Of a DNA stretch of 40,255 bases, positions 16,596-24,763 are shown piece by piece. Every line of letters starts with the position of its first letter. Positions within the stretch are counted from its first letter, which is position 1. The notes beneath the pieces were generated by a model that was given only the letters and a program-made list of their open reading frames with translations, made no database searches and was not told where the DNA came from. Source of the DNA: an uncultured Thioclava sp. (GTDB taxonomy: Bacteria > Pseudomonadota > Alphaproteobacteria > Rhodobacterales > Rhodobacteraceae); the NCBI RefSeq assembly GCF_913064665.1, contig NZ_CAJYBT010000033.1:1-40255 (forward strand), given 5' to 3'. A program made the translations under genes and the position numbers.

Positions 16596-17971
16596 CAGAA
16601 GAAATCGATGGAGACCTGCAACAGGCGCTCCACCTCCGGGACATCCGCGCTCAGCGCAAACAGCACTACGATATCGCCCTCATCAACGCGGGTGTTGCCT
16701 GAGGGTTTGATCAGCGTATCTCCCTTGCGGATCATCCCGATCAGCACGCCCTCGGGGAAATCAATGTCGCGCACCATACGCCCCGACATCGGCGAGGTGC
16801 CCATGACCTGCGCCTCGATCACCTCGGCCTCGGCATCGCCAATCGAATAGATCGCGCGCACACGCCCGTGGCGAATATGGCGCAGGATCGAGGACACGGT
16901 GGTGGCGCGCGGGTTGATATAGGCGTCGATATCCAGCGCATTCAGCAACGGCGCCAGCGTGGGATCATTGATCAAACAAATCGCCATTTTGCAGCCCGCC
17001 TGCTTGGCGCGCACCGAAACGAGAATGTTGGTCTTGTCGTCATCGGTCACCGCAAGCACTGCATCGGCATTGGCGATATTGGCCTCTTCAAGCAATTCCG
17101 AACTCATCCCGTCGCCATTGAGAACAATCGTGCGATCCAGAGCATCGGCAGCCTGCTCGGCGCGCTCGCGGTTGGCCTCGATGATCTTGGCGCGTACCCG
17201 GTCGGTTCGAGCCTCCAACGCGCGCGCCACGCCCAGCCCGACATTGCCCCCGCCAATGATCACTATACGCTCTTGTTTGCGCGTGGATTTGCCAAAGATA
17301 TCAAGCGTGCGCGACGTGTCCTCGATATGGGAGAACACATAGATCTGATCGCCCGCAAACAACTGATCGCCCGGCTCTGGCGCGAACAACCGCCCCTCGC
17401 GACGTATCCCCACGACCAGCGCGCGCAGCGTCGAAAACAGATCAGTCAACTGACGCAGTGGCGTTTCCAGCACCGGACAATCGACATCCAGATCAATCCC
17501 CAAAAGCTGCAATTGGGAATCCAGAAAGCTTTCGGTATCAAAGGTCGAGGGCGCGGCAAGACGCTGCAACGCGGCGTCCGCGACCTCGCGTTCGGGGCTG
17601 ATCACGACGTCAATGGGCAGGTGATCGCGCCGATAAAGATCGGAATATTGCGGCGCAAGATAGGCCTGCGCCCGAATGCGCGCGATCTTGCGGGTGATGC
17701 CAAAGACCGACATGGCAACCTGACAGGTCACCATATTCACCTCATCGGAATGGGTCGCGGCAATCATCAGATCGCAATCGCGCGCGCCCGCGCGTTCCAG
17801 CACATCGGGATGCGAGGCAAAGCCCACTACGCCCTGAACATCCAGCGTATCCGCCGCACGGCGCACCAGATCGGGATTGGAATCAACCACCGTCACATCG
17901 TTGCGCTCGCCCGCAAGATGGCGCGCGATCTGCCAGCCAACCTGACCCGCCCCGCAGATGATAACTTTCAT
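16595..17971 (-). CDS. trkA: Trk system regulatory protein TrkA
   Basis: A 458-residue cytoplasmic regulator with two tandem RCK units: NAD-binding VIICGAGQVG (3-12) and IVIIGGGNVGLG (near 240), each followed by a TrkA-C domain. It gates TrkH in response to nucleotides. Length and arrangement are standard. It is the first gene of the trkA-trkH pair; 220 bp of upstream sequence carry a family-type inverted repeat that probably ends the transcript from the MttB-like gene on the same strand, further from trkA. Confidence 0.94.
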   Translation of the reverse strand: MKVIICGAGQVGWQIARHLAGERNDVTVVDSNPDLVRRAADTLDVQGVVGFASHPDVLERAGARDCDLMIAATHSDEVNMVTCQVAMSVFGITRKIARIRAQAYLAPQYSDLYRRDHLPIDVVISPEREVADAALQRLAAPSTFDTESFLDSQLQLLGIDLDVDCPVLETPLRQLTDLFSTLRALVVGIRREGRLFAPEPGDQLFAGDQIYVFSHIEDTSRTLDIFGKSTRKQERIVIIGGGNVGLGVARALEARTDRVRAKIIEANRERAEQAADALDRTIVLNGDGMSSELLEEANIANADAVLAVTDDDKTNILVSVRAKQAGCKMAICLINDPTLAPLLNALDIDAYINPRATTVSSILRHIRHGRVRAIYSIGDAEAEVIEAQVMGTSPMSGRMVRDIDFPEGVLIGMIRKGDTLIKPSGNTRVDEGDIVVLFALSADVPEVERLLQVSIDFF

Positions 17972-18087
17972 GCGTCTTCTCCGCGCCGCTCACTGGCCCC
18001 TATCTAGGCTGCCTTTGGCCACAGGGTCAAACAGGAAGCGCGTCAAACTCGGACCTTGCGCCAAGTGCACCCAAACTTGCCTCCGGC

Positions 18088-18149
18088 GGGGATATTTAAG
18101 TCAAGAGGAAGACCAAGGCGGCCTGCTTCCTCTTGATCGAAATATCCCG
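18088..18149. repeat. Long imperfect inverted repeat (Rhodobacteraceae-type intergenic element)
   Basis: Arms of 24 bp, one reading GGGGATATTTAAGTCAAGAG plus GAAG and the other its reverse complement with three mismatches, flank a 14-bp loop. The left arm is preceded by GCCTCCGGC. The CCTCCGGCGGGGATATTT core is, from memory, frequent in intergenic regions of Rhodobacteraceae near gene ends. As RNA it would fold into a long hairpin after the MttB-like gene; as DNA it may be a REP-like element. Function unknown. Confidence 0.6.
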
Positions 18150-18166
18150 GGGTGAATTTGCGCAGC

Positions 18167-18190
18167 AAAGAGGGGCAGCGCCCCCCTTAA
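18167..18190 (-). terminator. Probable terminator after the MttB-like gene
   Basis: On the minus strand, directly after the stop at 18195, a GC hairpin GGGGGGC-GCT-GCCCCTC (7 bp with one G-U) is followed by TTTG. It stands just before the long inverted repeat, and together they probably end transcription of the agl-mttB unit before trkA. Confidence 0.5.
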
Positions 18191-18194
18191 CCGT

Positions 18195-19751
18195 TCATAA
18201 AAACGCGTCGGGCACGGCGGCTTTCTTCTGTGCCACATAGGCGTCAAGCGCCTCTGCAATAGCTGGGTCCAACGCGGGGGGCTGGTAGTCGGCTAACAGC
18301 TTGGCAACGCGCTTTTCGGCCAGCGCCATCGTGTCAGGCGCGCCTTGCTCGTCCCATGTCTCGAATGGGCGATAATCGAGCAGGTTGGTGCGCCAGAACG
18401 CATCTTTGTAATTGGCTTGAGTGTGTTCACAGCCCAGAAAATGCCCGCCCGGACCGATTTCGCGCAGTGCGTCCATCGCCTGACCATTTTCGCTCATATC
18501 GATGCCGGCGGCGAGGTTGTGCAGATAGCCAAGCTGATCGGAGTCCATCACGAATTTCTCGTAGGATGCCACCAGCCCGCCTTCAAGCCAGCCGCAGGCA
18601 TGCAGCATGAAATTCACCCCCGAGAGAAGCCCGGTATTTAGCGTATTCGCACTTTCATAGGCGGCCTGCGCATCGGGCAGTTTCGAGCCGGTAAACCCGC
18701 CCGCCGAGCGGTAAGGCAGCCCAAGACGGCGCGCGAGTTGTCCTGCGCCCAACGTGATTTGCGCAGCCTCGGGTGTACCAAAGGTCGGCGCGCCGGAATT
18801 CATATCGATTGAGGTCACGAAGGCGCCGAAAATCACTGGCGCGCCGGGACGGATCAGCTGGCTATAGGCTACGCCTGCCAGCACCTCGGCGAGCACCTGA
18901 GTCAGCGTGCCCGCAACCGAGACCGGCGCCATCGCCCCCCCCACGATAAAGGGCGAGATGATGCAGGCCTGACCCGCGCGCGCATAAATCTCCAGCGCGC
19001 CCATCATCGTGGAATCAAAGGTCAGGGGCGAGTTGATATTGATCAGCGAGGTCATCACCGCATGCTCATCAACGAATTGATCGCCAAAGAGAATTTTTGA
19101 CATCTCGACGCTGTCGGCGGCGCGCGAGGGTTCCGTGACCGAGCCCATATAGGGCTTGTCGCTTAGCGTCATATGGGCGTGCAGCATGTCGAGATGGCGC
19201 TTGTTCACCGCAACATCGGTGGGTTCGCAGACTGTGCCGCCCGAGTGATGCAGCCATTTTGACATTTGCCCGAGTTTCACGAAATTGCGGAAATCAGCGA
19301 TCGTGGCGTAGCGCCGCCCGCCCGCGCTGTCGCGCACGAAGGGGGGGCCATAAACCGGGGCCAGCACGAGGTTGCGCCCGCCGATCTCGACATTGCGCTC
19401 GGGGTTGCGGGCGTGTTGGGTGAACTGGCTGGGCGCAGTGGCACAGAGCTTGCGCGCCAGCCCGCGCGGAATGCGCACGCGCTCGCCGTCGATATCGGCC
19501 CCGGCTTCACGCCACAGCGCCAGAGCGGAGGGATTTTCGACGAAATTGACGCCGATCTCTTCGAGAACCGTTTCGGCATTGGCCTCGATGATCTGCAAGG
19601 CCTCTTCGTTGAGGATTTCGAGATCGGGGATGTTGCGCGTGATGTAGCGGGAAAACTCCACCCGCACCGCGGTGCGTTCAGCACGCCGTGCAGCCCCACC
19701 ACCGCCGCGTGCGCGCCGAGCCGTACGTTCACCCAAATCCGAATCGGCCAT
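18195..19751 (-). CDS. MttB-superfamily methyltransferase, non-pyrrolysine
   Basis: A 518-residue member of the trimethylamine methyltransferase (MttB) superfamily. Visible blocks are LNEEALQIIEANAETVLEEI, GVNFVENPSAL, SGGTVCEPTDVAVNKRHLDM, and FGAFVTSIDMNSGAPTFGTP. The frame runs through without an amber codon, so it is a homolog lacking pyrrolysine; characterised relatives (MtgB) demethylate glycine betaine, transferring the methyl to a corrinoid protein. No corrinoid protein or MtgA-like partner lies nearby, so the substrate is open. The ATG at 19751 has a strong RBS (GGCGGAGGC); the frame extends to 19826 without a better start. It follows aglK by 71 nt on the same strand and may be read from the agl promoter. 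The N-terminus is Arg/Gly-rich. Confidence 0.82.
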   Translation of the reverse strand: MADSDLGERTARRARGGGGAARRAERTAVRVEFSRYITRNIPDLEILNEEALQIIEANAETVLEEIGVNFVENPSALALWREAGADIDGERVRIPRGLARKLCATAPSQFTQHARNPERNVEIGGRNLVLAPVYGPPFVRDSAGGRRYATIADFRNFVKLGQMSKWLHHSGGTVCEPTDVAVNKRHLDMLHAHMTLSDKPYMGSVTEPSRAADSVEMSKILFGDQFVDEHAVMTSLININSPLTFDSTMMGALEIYARAGQACIISPFIVGGAMAPVSVAGTLTQVLAEVLAGVAYSQLIRPGAPVIFGAFVTSIDMNSGAPTFGTPEAAQITLGAGQLARRLGLPYRSAGGFTGSKLPDAQAAYESANTLNTGLLSGVNFMLHACGWLEGGLVASYEKFVMDSDQLGYLHNLAAGIDMSENGQAMDALREIGPGGHFLGCEHTQANYKDAFWRTNLLDYRPFETWDEQGAPDTMALAEKRVAKLLADYQPPALDPAIAEALDAYVAQKKAAVPDAFL

Positions 19752-19822
19752 GCTTGCCTCCGCCCGTTGCTTTCCCCTGAAACTAGCCGGGGCGCGCGGT
19801 TCGGCATGGCCTGCTTGCGACA

Positions 19823-20911
19823 TCAACGGTAAAGAAGCGACCGCCCGTCCGCGAAGAGATGGATCTTTTCGGGATCAGCGGCCAGCGTGACCGTGCTGGC
19901 GCGCAGCCCGTTATGGATACCGGGCAGCTTGGCAATCACCGCATCTCGCCCGCTTTGCGGTTCGAAATACAAAAGCGTCACCTCACCCAGTTTTTCGGTG
20001 ATCGCGACCTTGCCGGTAAAGCAGCAATCCTGCTCTCCACCCGGTTTGAAATCTTCGGGACGCACGCCGATATTGACCTCGCGGCCCAGATCGCCCTCTT
20101 GCGTGGGCACTGCGGAATAGGCCTTGACCCCGTTTTCCAGCGTCACCTCGGTGCGTGCCCCCGTCGCGGTGATCTTGCCGGGGATCAGGTTCATGGCCGG
20201 GCTGCCGATAAACTGCGCGACGAACTCGTTTTCGGGGCGTTCATAGAGGTCCAGCGGAGAGCCGACCTGCGCGATGCCTTTATTGGCGAGCACCACGATC
20301 CGGGTCGCCAATGTCATCGCCTCGACCTGATCGTGGGTGACGTAGATCATCGTGCGGTCGGGCATGGATTCCTTGAGCTGCGCGATCTCGATCCTTGTGG
20401 CCACGCGCAAGGCGGCATCGAGGTTCGAAAGCGGCTCGTCAAACAGGAACACCTTGGGATCGCGCACAATAGCACGGCCAATCGCAACCCGCTGACGCTG
20501 CCCGCCCGAAAGCGCCTTGGGCAAACGGTCGAGATAGTCGGTCAGCTGCAGCATCTTGGCCGCCTTCTCGACGGCGGTATCGATCTCCTCTTTGCTTTGC
20601 TTAGCAATTTTGAGCGCAAACGCCATGTTATCGCGCACCGTCATATGCGGATAAAGCGCATAGGATTGGAACACCATCGCGATGCCGCGATTGGCGGGGG
20701 GCACATCGTTCACGCGCACCCCGTCGATATCGAGTGACCCGCCGGTGATCTTTTCCAGCCCCGCGATCATGCGCAACAGGGTGGATTTACCGCAGCCCGA
20801 GGGCCCGACAAACACGATCAACTCGCCCGATTGAATGTCGAGATTGATGTCCTTGAGGACGCTCACCTCGCCATAGGATTTCGAGACATTTTCCAGTTTC
20901 AGATCGGCCAT
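19823..20911 (-). CDS. aglK: Alpha-glucoside ABC transporter ATP-binding protein
   Basis: A 362-residue ATPase of the MalK/UgpC type. Walker A is GPSGCGKST, the Q loop is VFQSYALYPHMTV, the signature is LSGGQRQR, Walker B is VFLFDEPLSNLD, and the switch is VTHDQVEAMT; a C-terminal TOBE/OB regulatory part begins near residue 240 (FIGSPAMNLIPG). By position, as the last gene of an aglEFGAK order known from Sinorhizobium meliloti, it is AglK and drives uptake of sucrose, maltose, trehalose-type alpha-glucosides. Gap to aglA is 19 nt. Confidence 0.9.
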   Translation of the reverse strand: MADLKLENVSKSYGEVSVLKDINLDIQSGELIVFVGPSGCGKSTLLRMIAGLEKITGGSLDIDGVRVNDVPPANRGIAMVFQSYALYPHMTVRDNMAFALKIAKQSKEEIDTAVEKAAKMLQLTDYLDRLPKALSGGQRQRVAIGRAIVRDPKVFLFDEPLSNLDAALRVATRIEIAQLKESMPDRTMIYVTHDQVEAMTLATRIVVLANKGIAQVGSPLDLYERPENEFVAQFIGSPAMNLIPGKITATGARTEVTLENGVKAYSAVPTQEGDLGREVNIGVRPEDFKPGGEQDCCFTGKVAITEKLGEVTLLYFEPQSGRDAVIAKLPGIHNGLRASTVTLAADPEKIHLFADGRSLLYR

Positions 20912-20930
20912 ACTTTTCCCCCTCTGCCCC

Positions 20931-22562
20931 TCATGTATCGAGATGCAGGATGCTTGGCTGCCACGGACCCAGATGCAGCGTGTGATCGCTCATCGGACGG
21001 ATCGAGCCCAGCTCTCCCCCGACCGTAACCCAGTTGCCCGGCGGCACGGCGGCAGTCACCGGCTGATCGGACAGATTGAAATAACATAGGATCGTCTCAT
21101 TCGCGTTTTTGCGCGTGAACACCAGCAGATCGCCCGAGACATACATGTCTTCAAGGCTTCCGTCGCGCAGCACCTGATGGTTGCGCCGAAACGCGATGGC
21201 GCGGCGATAATGATGCAGCAGCGAGGCCGGATCGTGTTCCGCCTGATCGGCGGCAAGGTTGAAATGCTGCGAGGGCACGGGCAGCCAAGGCCGCACGGGT
21301 GAAAACCCGCCATGCGCGCCGTCGCGCTCCCAGACCATGGGTGTACGACAGCCATCGCGGCCCTTGAACTCGGGCCAGAATTCCTTGCCATACGGGTCTT
21401 GCAGATCCTCAAAGGTCAGCTCTGCTTCGGGCAGCCCCAGCTCCTCGCCCTGATAGAGACAGATCGAGCCTTTGATGCACATCATCAGCGTTGTATAAAG
21501 GCGCGCAGCCGCAGGCGAGAGATCCCAGCGGGTGATGTGGCGTTCCACGTCATGGTTGGAATAGGCCCAGCAGACCCAGCCATCCGCGGCGACCTTTTCC
21601 ACCTTGGAAAACAGATCGTATAAGAACTGCGCCTTGAGCGGCTCATGCCCCGACAGCAGCTCGAACGCGTAAGACATCTGCATCTTGTCATCGCCCGAGG
21701 TGTATTCACCCAAGATCTCAAGCCCGCGCTGACTGTCGCCCACCTCGCCCACCGCGGCGGCGTTGTAATTGTTCATCAGCGTGCGCAGCTTGCGCAGAAA
21801 GCGCAGGTTCTCGGGATTGTTCTTGTCATAGATATGGCGCTGGTGATTGTAGGGGTTCACCTTGGGTGCGGTCTGATCGTTGCGCTCTGCGATTGGCAGG
21901 GGCGGATTGTCGCGCAGTTGATCATCATGCATGTAGAAGTTGATCGTATCAAGACGGAACCCATCCACGCCGCGCTCTAGCCAGAACTGCGCCACATTGA
22001 GCAATTCCTGCTGCACTTCTGGATTGTGAAAGTTCAGATCGGGTTGCGACACAAGGAAGTTGTGCATGTAATATTGCTCGCGCCGCGCATCCCATTGCCA
22101 GCCTGACCCGCCAAAGATCGACAGCCAGTTGTTGGGCGGCGTGCCATCGGGTTTGGGATCGGCCCAGACATACCAATCCGATTTCGGATTGTCGCGGCTG
22201 ACACGGCTTTCCTTGAACCAAGGGTGCTGATCAGACGTGTGGCTCAGCACCAGATCGATCAACACTTTCAAGCCCAAAGCATGCGCCATCGCAATCACCT
22301 GATCGAAATCGGCCAGATTGCCAAACATCGGATCGACGTCGCAATAATCGCTGACGTCATAGCCGAAATCTTTCATCGGCGAGGTGAAGAAGGGCGAAAT
22401 CCAGATCGCATCCGCCCCGAGGCTGGCCACATGGGGCAGCCGGCGTACGATGCCCAGCAGATCGCCCACACCGTCGCCATTGCTGTCTTGAAAGCTGCGC
22501 GGATAGATCTGGTAGATCACCGCTCCGCGCCACCAGTCGTCATTTTTAGATAGGGAATTCAT
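20931..22562 (-). CDS. aglA: Alpha-glucosidase (GH13)
   Basis: A 543-residue cytoplasmic glycoside hydrolase family 13 enzyme. The start WWRGAVIYQIYPRSFQDSNG is typical of oligo-1,6-glucosidase/alpha-glucosidase. Catalytic residues are Asp205 (GFRLDTINF), Glu273 (VGEVGDS) and Asp338 (YSNHDVERH). No signal peptide, as expected for an enzyme acting on imported alpha-glucosides. The ATG at 22562 overlaps the aglG stop (TGATG); a longer frame upstream would run inside aglG and is rejected. Middle gene of aglEFGAK. Confidence 0.92.
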   Translation of the reverse strand: MNSLSKNDDWWRGAVIYQIYPRSFQDSNGDGVGDLLGIVRRLPHVASLGADAIWISPFFTSPMKDFGYDVSDYCDVDPMFGNLADFDQVIAMAHALGLKVLIDLVLSHTSDQHPWFKESRVSRDNPKSDWYVWADPKPDGTPPNNWLSIFGGSGWQWDARREQYYMHNFLVSQPDLNFHNPEVQQELLNVAQFWLERGVDGFRLDTINFYMHDDQLRDNPPLPIAERNDQTAPKVNPYNHQRHIYDKNNPENLRFLRKLRTLMNNYNAAAVGEVGDSQRGLEILGEYTSGDDKMQMSYAFELLSGHEPLKAQFLYDLFSKVEKVAADGWVCWAYSNHDVERHITRWDLSPAAARLYTTLMMCIKGSICLYQGEELGLPEAELTFEDLQDPYGKEFWPEFKGRDGCRTPMVWERDGAHGGFSPVRPWLPVPSQHFNLAADQAEHDPASLLHHYRRAIAFRRNHQVLRDGSLEDMYVSGDLLVFTRKNANETILCYFNLSDQPVTAAVPPGNWVTVGGELGSIRPMSDHTLHLGPWQPSILHLDT

Positions 22563-23719
22563 CAGCCGCCTTTCACCGAGCCTGCCAACAGGCCCCGCAC
22601 AAGATATCGTTGCATCGAGAAGAACACCAAGAGCGGCACGGCGATCGACACGAAGGCGGCTGCGGCCAGAATGCCCCAATCCCCTCCGCGCGACCCCAGC
22701 AGATCATCGGCGATCTTCACGGTCATCACTTTGGACCCGTCATTGGCTGGTAAAAACACCTTGGCCACCAAAAGGTCGTTCCAAACCCAGAGAAACTGAA
22801 AGATTGCAAAAGAAGCGAGCGCCGGGAATGACAAAGGCAGCACAATCTTCATGAATATCTGGAAATCGGTCGCACCATCGACCTTGGCGCTCTCGATAAT
22901 ATCGCGCGGCAGGCCGACCATGTAGTTGCGCAACAAATAGATCGCGAGTGGCAGACCAAACCCGGTATGGGCCAGCCATATCCCAAGGAAGCTTTGGCCA
23001 ATCCCGATATCCTGATGCAGACGCAGCAGCGGCACCAGCGCCAGTTGTAGCGGCACGACCAGCAACCCGACCACGGCCGCAATCAGCAAGCCACGCCCGG
23101 GAAACTCCATCCACGCCAAGGCATAAGCCGCAAACGCCGCCACCAGGATTGGGATGATCGTGGCCGGAATCGTGACCGTCAGCGTGTTCATGAACGCCTG
23201 CCCCATACCGTCGGAAAACAGGACCTCTTTGTAATTCGAAAGCGTGAAGGCGGGCGGCATATCGGCCACAAAATAGACCCTTGGGCCGCTGCCCTCAAAA
23301 CTGGTCGTGCTGGTGGCGGTGTAGCTGCCGTCTTTGTTCACAACCAACGTGCCGCCATCGCCCAGATCGGCGGTCTCTCCGGCCTTGTATTTGCTGGGCT
23401 TGATGCCCGAGGTGCCAAAAGCCTTGATCACCGTGCCTGGTTTCAGATCGGCTGCGTTTTGCCCATTGGTCAGCAGATCGCCCGTCAGCACATATTTGCC
23501 ATCCGCCTGCGTTTCGCCATCGCCCGGAATACGGTCACGAAACGCCTTTTCCACCGGGAACGCCGCGTCCCACCAACCCGATTGGCTGATTTGATCGGTG
23601 GTGCGAAACGACGAGACCAACAACCCCACCGTCGGGATCAGCCACGCCACGACCATGATCACAACCGAGATATTCACCGCCCAAGTCAGGCGCGATTTCT
23701 GTCCAGCGATAGCGGCCAT
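22562..23719 (-). CDS. aglG: Alpha-glucoside ABC transporter permease AglG
   Basis: A 385-residue inner-membrane permease. The first membrane helix (about 12-35) is followed by a roughly 130-residue soluble insert (RIPGDGETQADGKYVLTGDL, and DLGDGGTLVVNKDGSYTATS) before the core of five helices. The permease signature is ESAKVDGATDFQIFMKIVLP, the EAA loop that docks on AglK. The periplasmic insert is a known feature of AglG proteins and recalls the P2 domain of MalF, which contacts the binding protein. Start and stop overlap aglF and aglA by one base each. Confidence 0.9.
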   Translation of the reverse strand: MAAIAGQKSRLTWAVNISVVIMVVAWLIPTVGLLVSSFRTTDQISQSGWWDAAFPVEKAFRDRIPGDGETQADGKYVLTGDLLTNGQNAADLKPGTVIKAFGTSGIKPSKYKAGETADLGDGGTLVVNKDGSYTATSTTSFEGSGPRVYFVADMPPAFTLSNYKEVLFSDGMGQAFMNTLTVTIPATIIPILVAAFAAYALAWMEFPGRGLLIAAVVGLLVVPLQLALVPLLRLHQDIGIGQSFLGIWLAHTGFGLPLAIYLLRNYMVGLPRDIIESAKVDGATDFQIFMKIVLPLSFPALASFAIFQFLWVWNDLLVAKVFLPANDGSKVMTVKIADDLLGSRGGDWGILAAAAFVSIAVPLLVFFSMQRYLVRGLLAGSVKGG

Positions 23720-24696
23720 CAGCGCAACTCCTTGCGGGCTTGAACGATGTTCCAGATCATCACCGGCAGCACGATGATCATGATGACAAAGGCCACCGCC
23801 GTCGCGCGCCCGTCATCGCGGAACATATATTGCATCATGTAACTGGGCAGGATCTGCGTGCCGAAATTGCCCCCCGTCGTGGCGTAGACGATGTCAAACA
23901 CCTTGAGCACAAGGATCGTGATCGTCGTCCAGACCACGATGATCGTGGACATGATCTGGGGCACTTTGATCTTGAAAAACAACTGGAAGGAATTGGCCCC
24001 GTCCAGCACCGCTGCTTCAACCGTCTCCTCGGGAATGCCACGCAGCGCGCCCGACAAGATCACCATCGCAAAGCCGGTCTGAATCCAGATCAGGATCACC
24101 ATCAGGAAGAAGTTGTTCCAAAACGGAATTTGCAGCGGATCGACCGGGATTAGGTGGAAATAATCGCGCACCGCATTGATCATACCGATCGTGGGATTGT
24201 TGGCGTAAACGAATTTCCAGATCAGCGAGGCACCAACGAAGCTGATCGCCATTGGCATGAAAATCAGGGATTTCGCGAAATTCCCCCATTTCAGCCGATC
24301 TGTCAGCTGCGCCGCCATCAGCCCGAAAAACGTCGCCAGCGCAGGCACGAACAGCACCCAAAGGAAGTTGTTCAGTACCGCTTGGCGAAACGTGTCGTCG
24401 ACCGCGAGTTTTTCGTAATTGCCTAGGCCGATGAATTGCGAGCCATCGCGATTAAACAACGACCGCCAGAACGAGCCCACAACCGGATAGGCCAGATAGG
24501 TCCCCAGGGCCAGAATGGCAGGCAACATGAAAAGCCACGGGCGTACCATATTTGCGCGGTTGATATTGCGCCCCGGATTGGCCCCCTTTGGCGGGAAGAT
24601 AACTTTGTCGAGGATCAGGTTCGAGGTGTAGAAATAGGCCACACAGCCCCCTACCCCCAGCACGATCGTGATCAACCCTTGCAAGATCGGCGACAT
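23719..24696 (-). CDS. aglF: Alpha-glucoside ABC transporter permease AglF
   Basis: A 325-residue inner-membrane permease. It has an extra N-terminal membrane helix (about 5-30), a short cytoplasmic stretch FPPKGANPGRNINRANMVRP, then six helices. The EAA signature is EAAVLDGANSFQLFFKIKVP. It pairs with AglG to form the channel. The stop overlaps the AglG start. It starts 67 nt after aglE, with a strong hairpin in the gap. Confidence 0.91.
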   Translation of the reverse strand: MSPILQGLITIVLGVGGCVAYFYTSNLILDKVIFPPKGANPGRNINRANMVRPWLFMLPAILALGTYLAYPVVGSFWRSLFNRDGSQFIGLGNYEKLAVDDTFRQAVLNNFLWVLFVPALATFFGLMAAQLTDRLKWGNFAKSLIFMPMAISFVGASLIWKFVYANNPTIGMINAVRDYFHLIPVDPLQIPFWNNFFLMVILIWIQTGFAMVILSGALRGIPEETVEAAVLDGANSFQLFFKIKVPQIMSTIIVVWTTITILVLKVFDIVYATTGGNFGTQILPSYMMQYMFRDDGRATAVAFVIMIIVLPVMIWNIVQARKELR

Positions 24697-24727
24697 CCGG
24701 CACTCCCCCGAAACCGTTTAAGAAGAC

Positions 24728-24754
24728 GCCCCCGGACTGCAAAACCCCGGAGGC
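24728..24754 (-). other. Stem-loop after aglE, before aglF
   Basis: On the minus strand an 8-bp stem GCCTCCGG / CCGGGGGC (one G-U pair) with an 11-nt loop lies 9 nt after the aglE stop. No T-run follows. Such hairpins after binding-protein genes usually protect the upstream message or stop part of transcription, so that the binding protein exceeds the membrane subunits. Confidence 0.6.
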
Positions 24755-24763
24755 GCGCTTGGC

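Noticed and set aside
18195-19751. Pyrrolysine-containing MttB
   Set aside because: No in-frame TAG interrupts the gene and no pyl genes are seen, so it is a pyrrolysine-free homolog.
20931-22679. Longer start for aglA inside aglG
   Set aside because: The extra 39 residues have no GH13 similarity; the ATG at 22562 overlaps the aglG stop in the usual coupled way.
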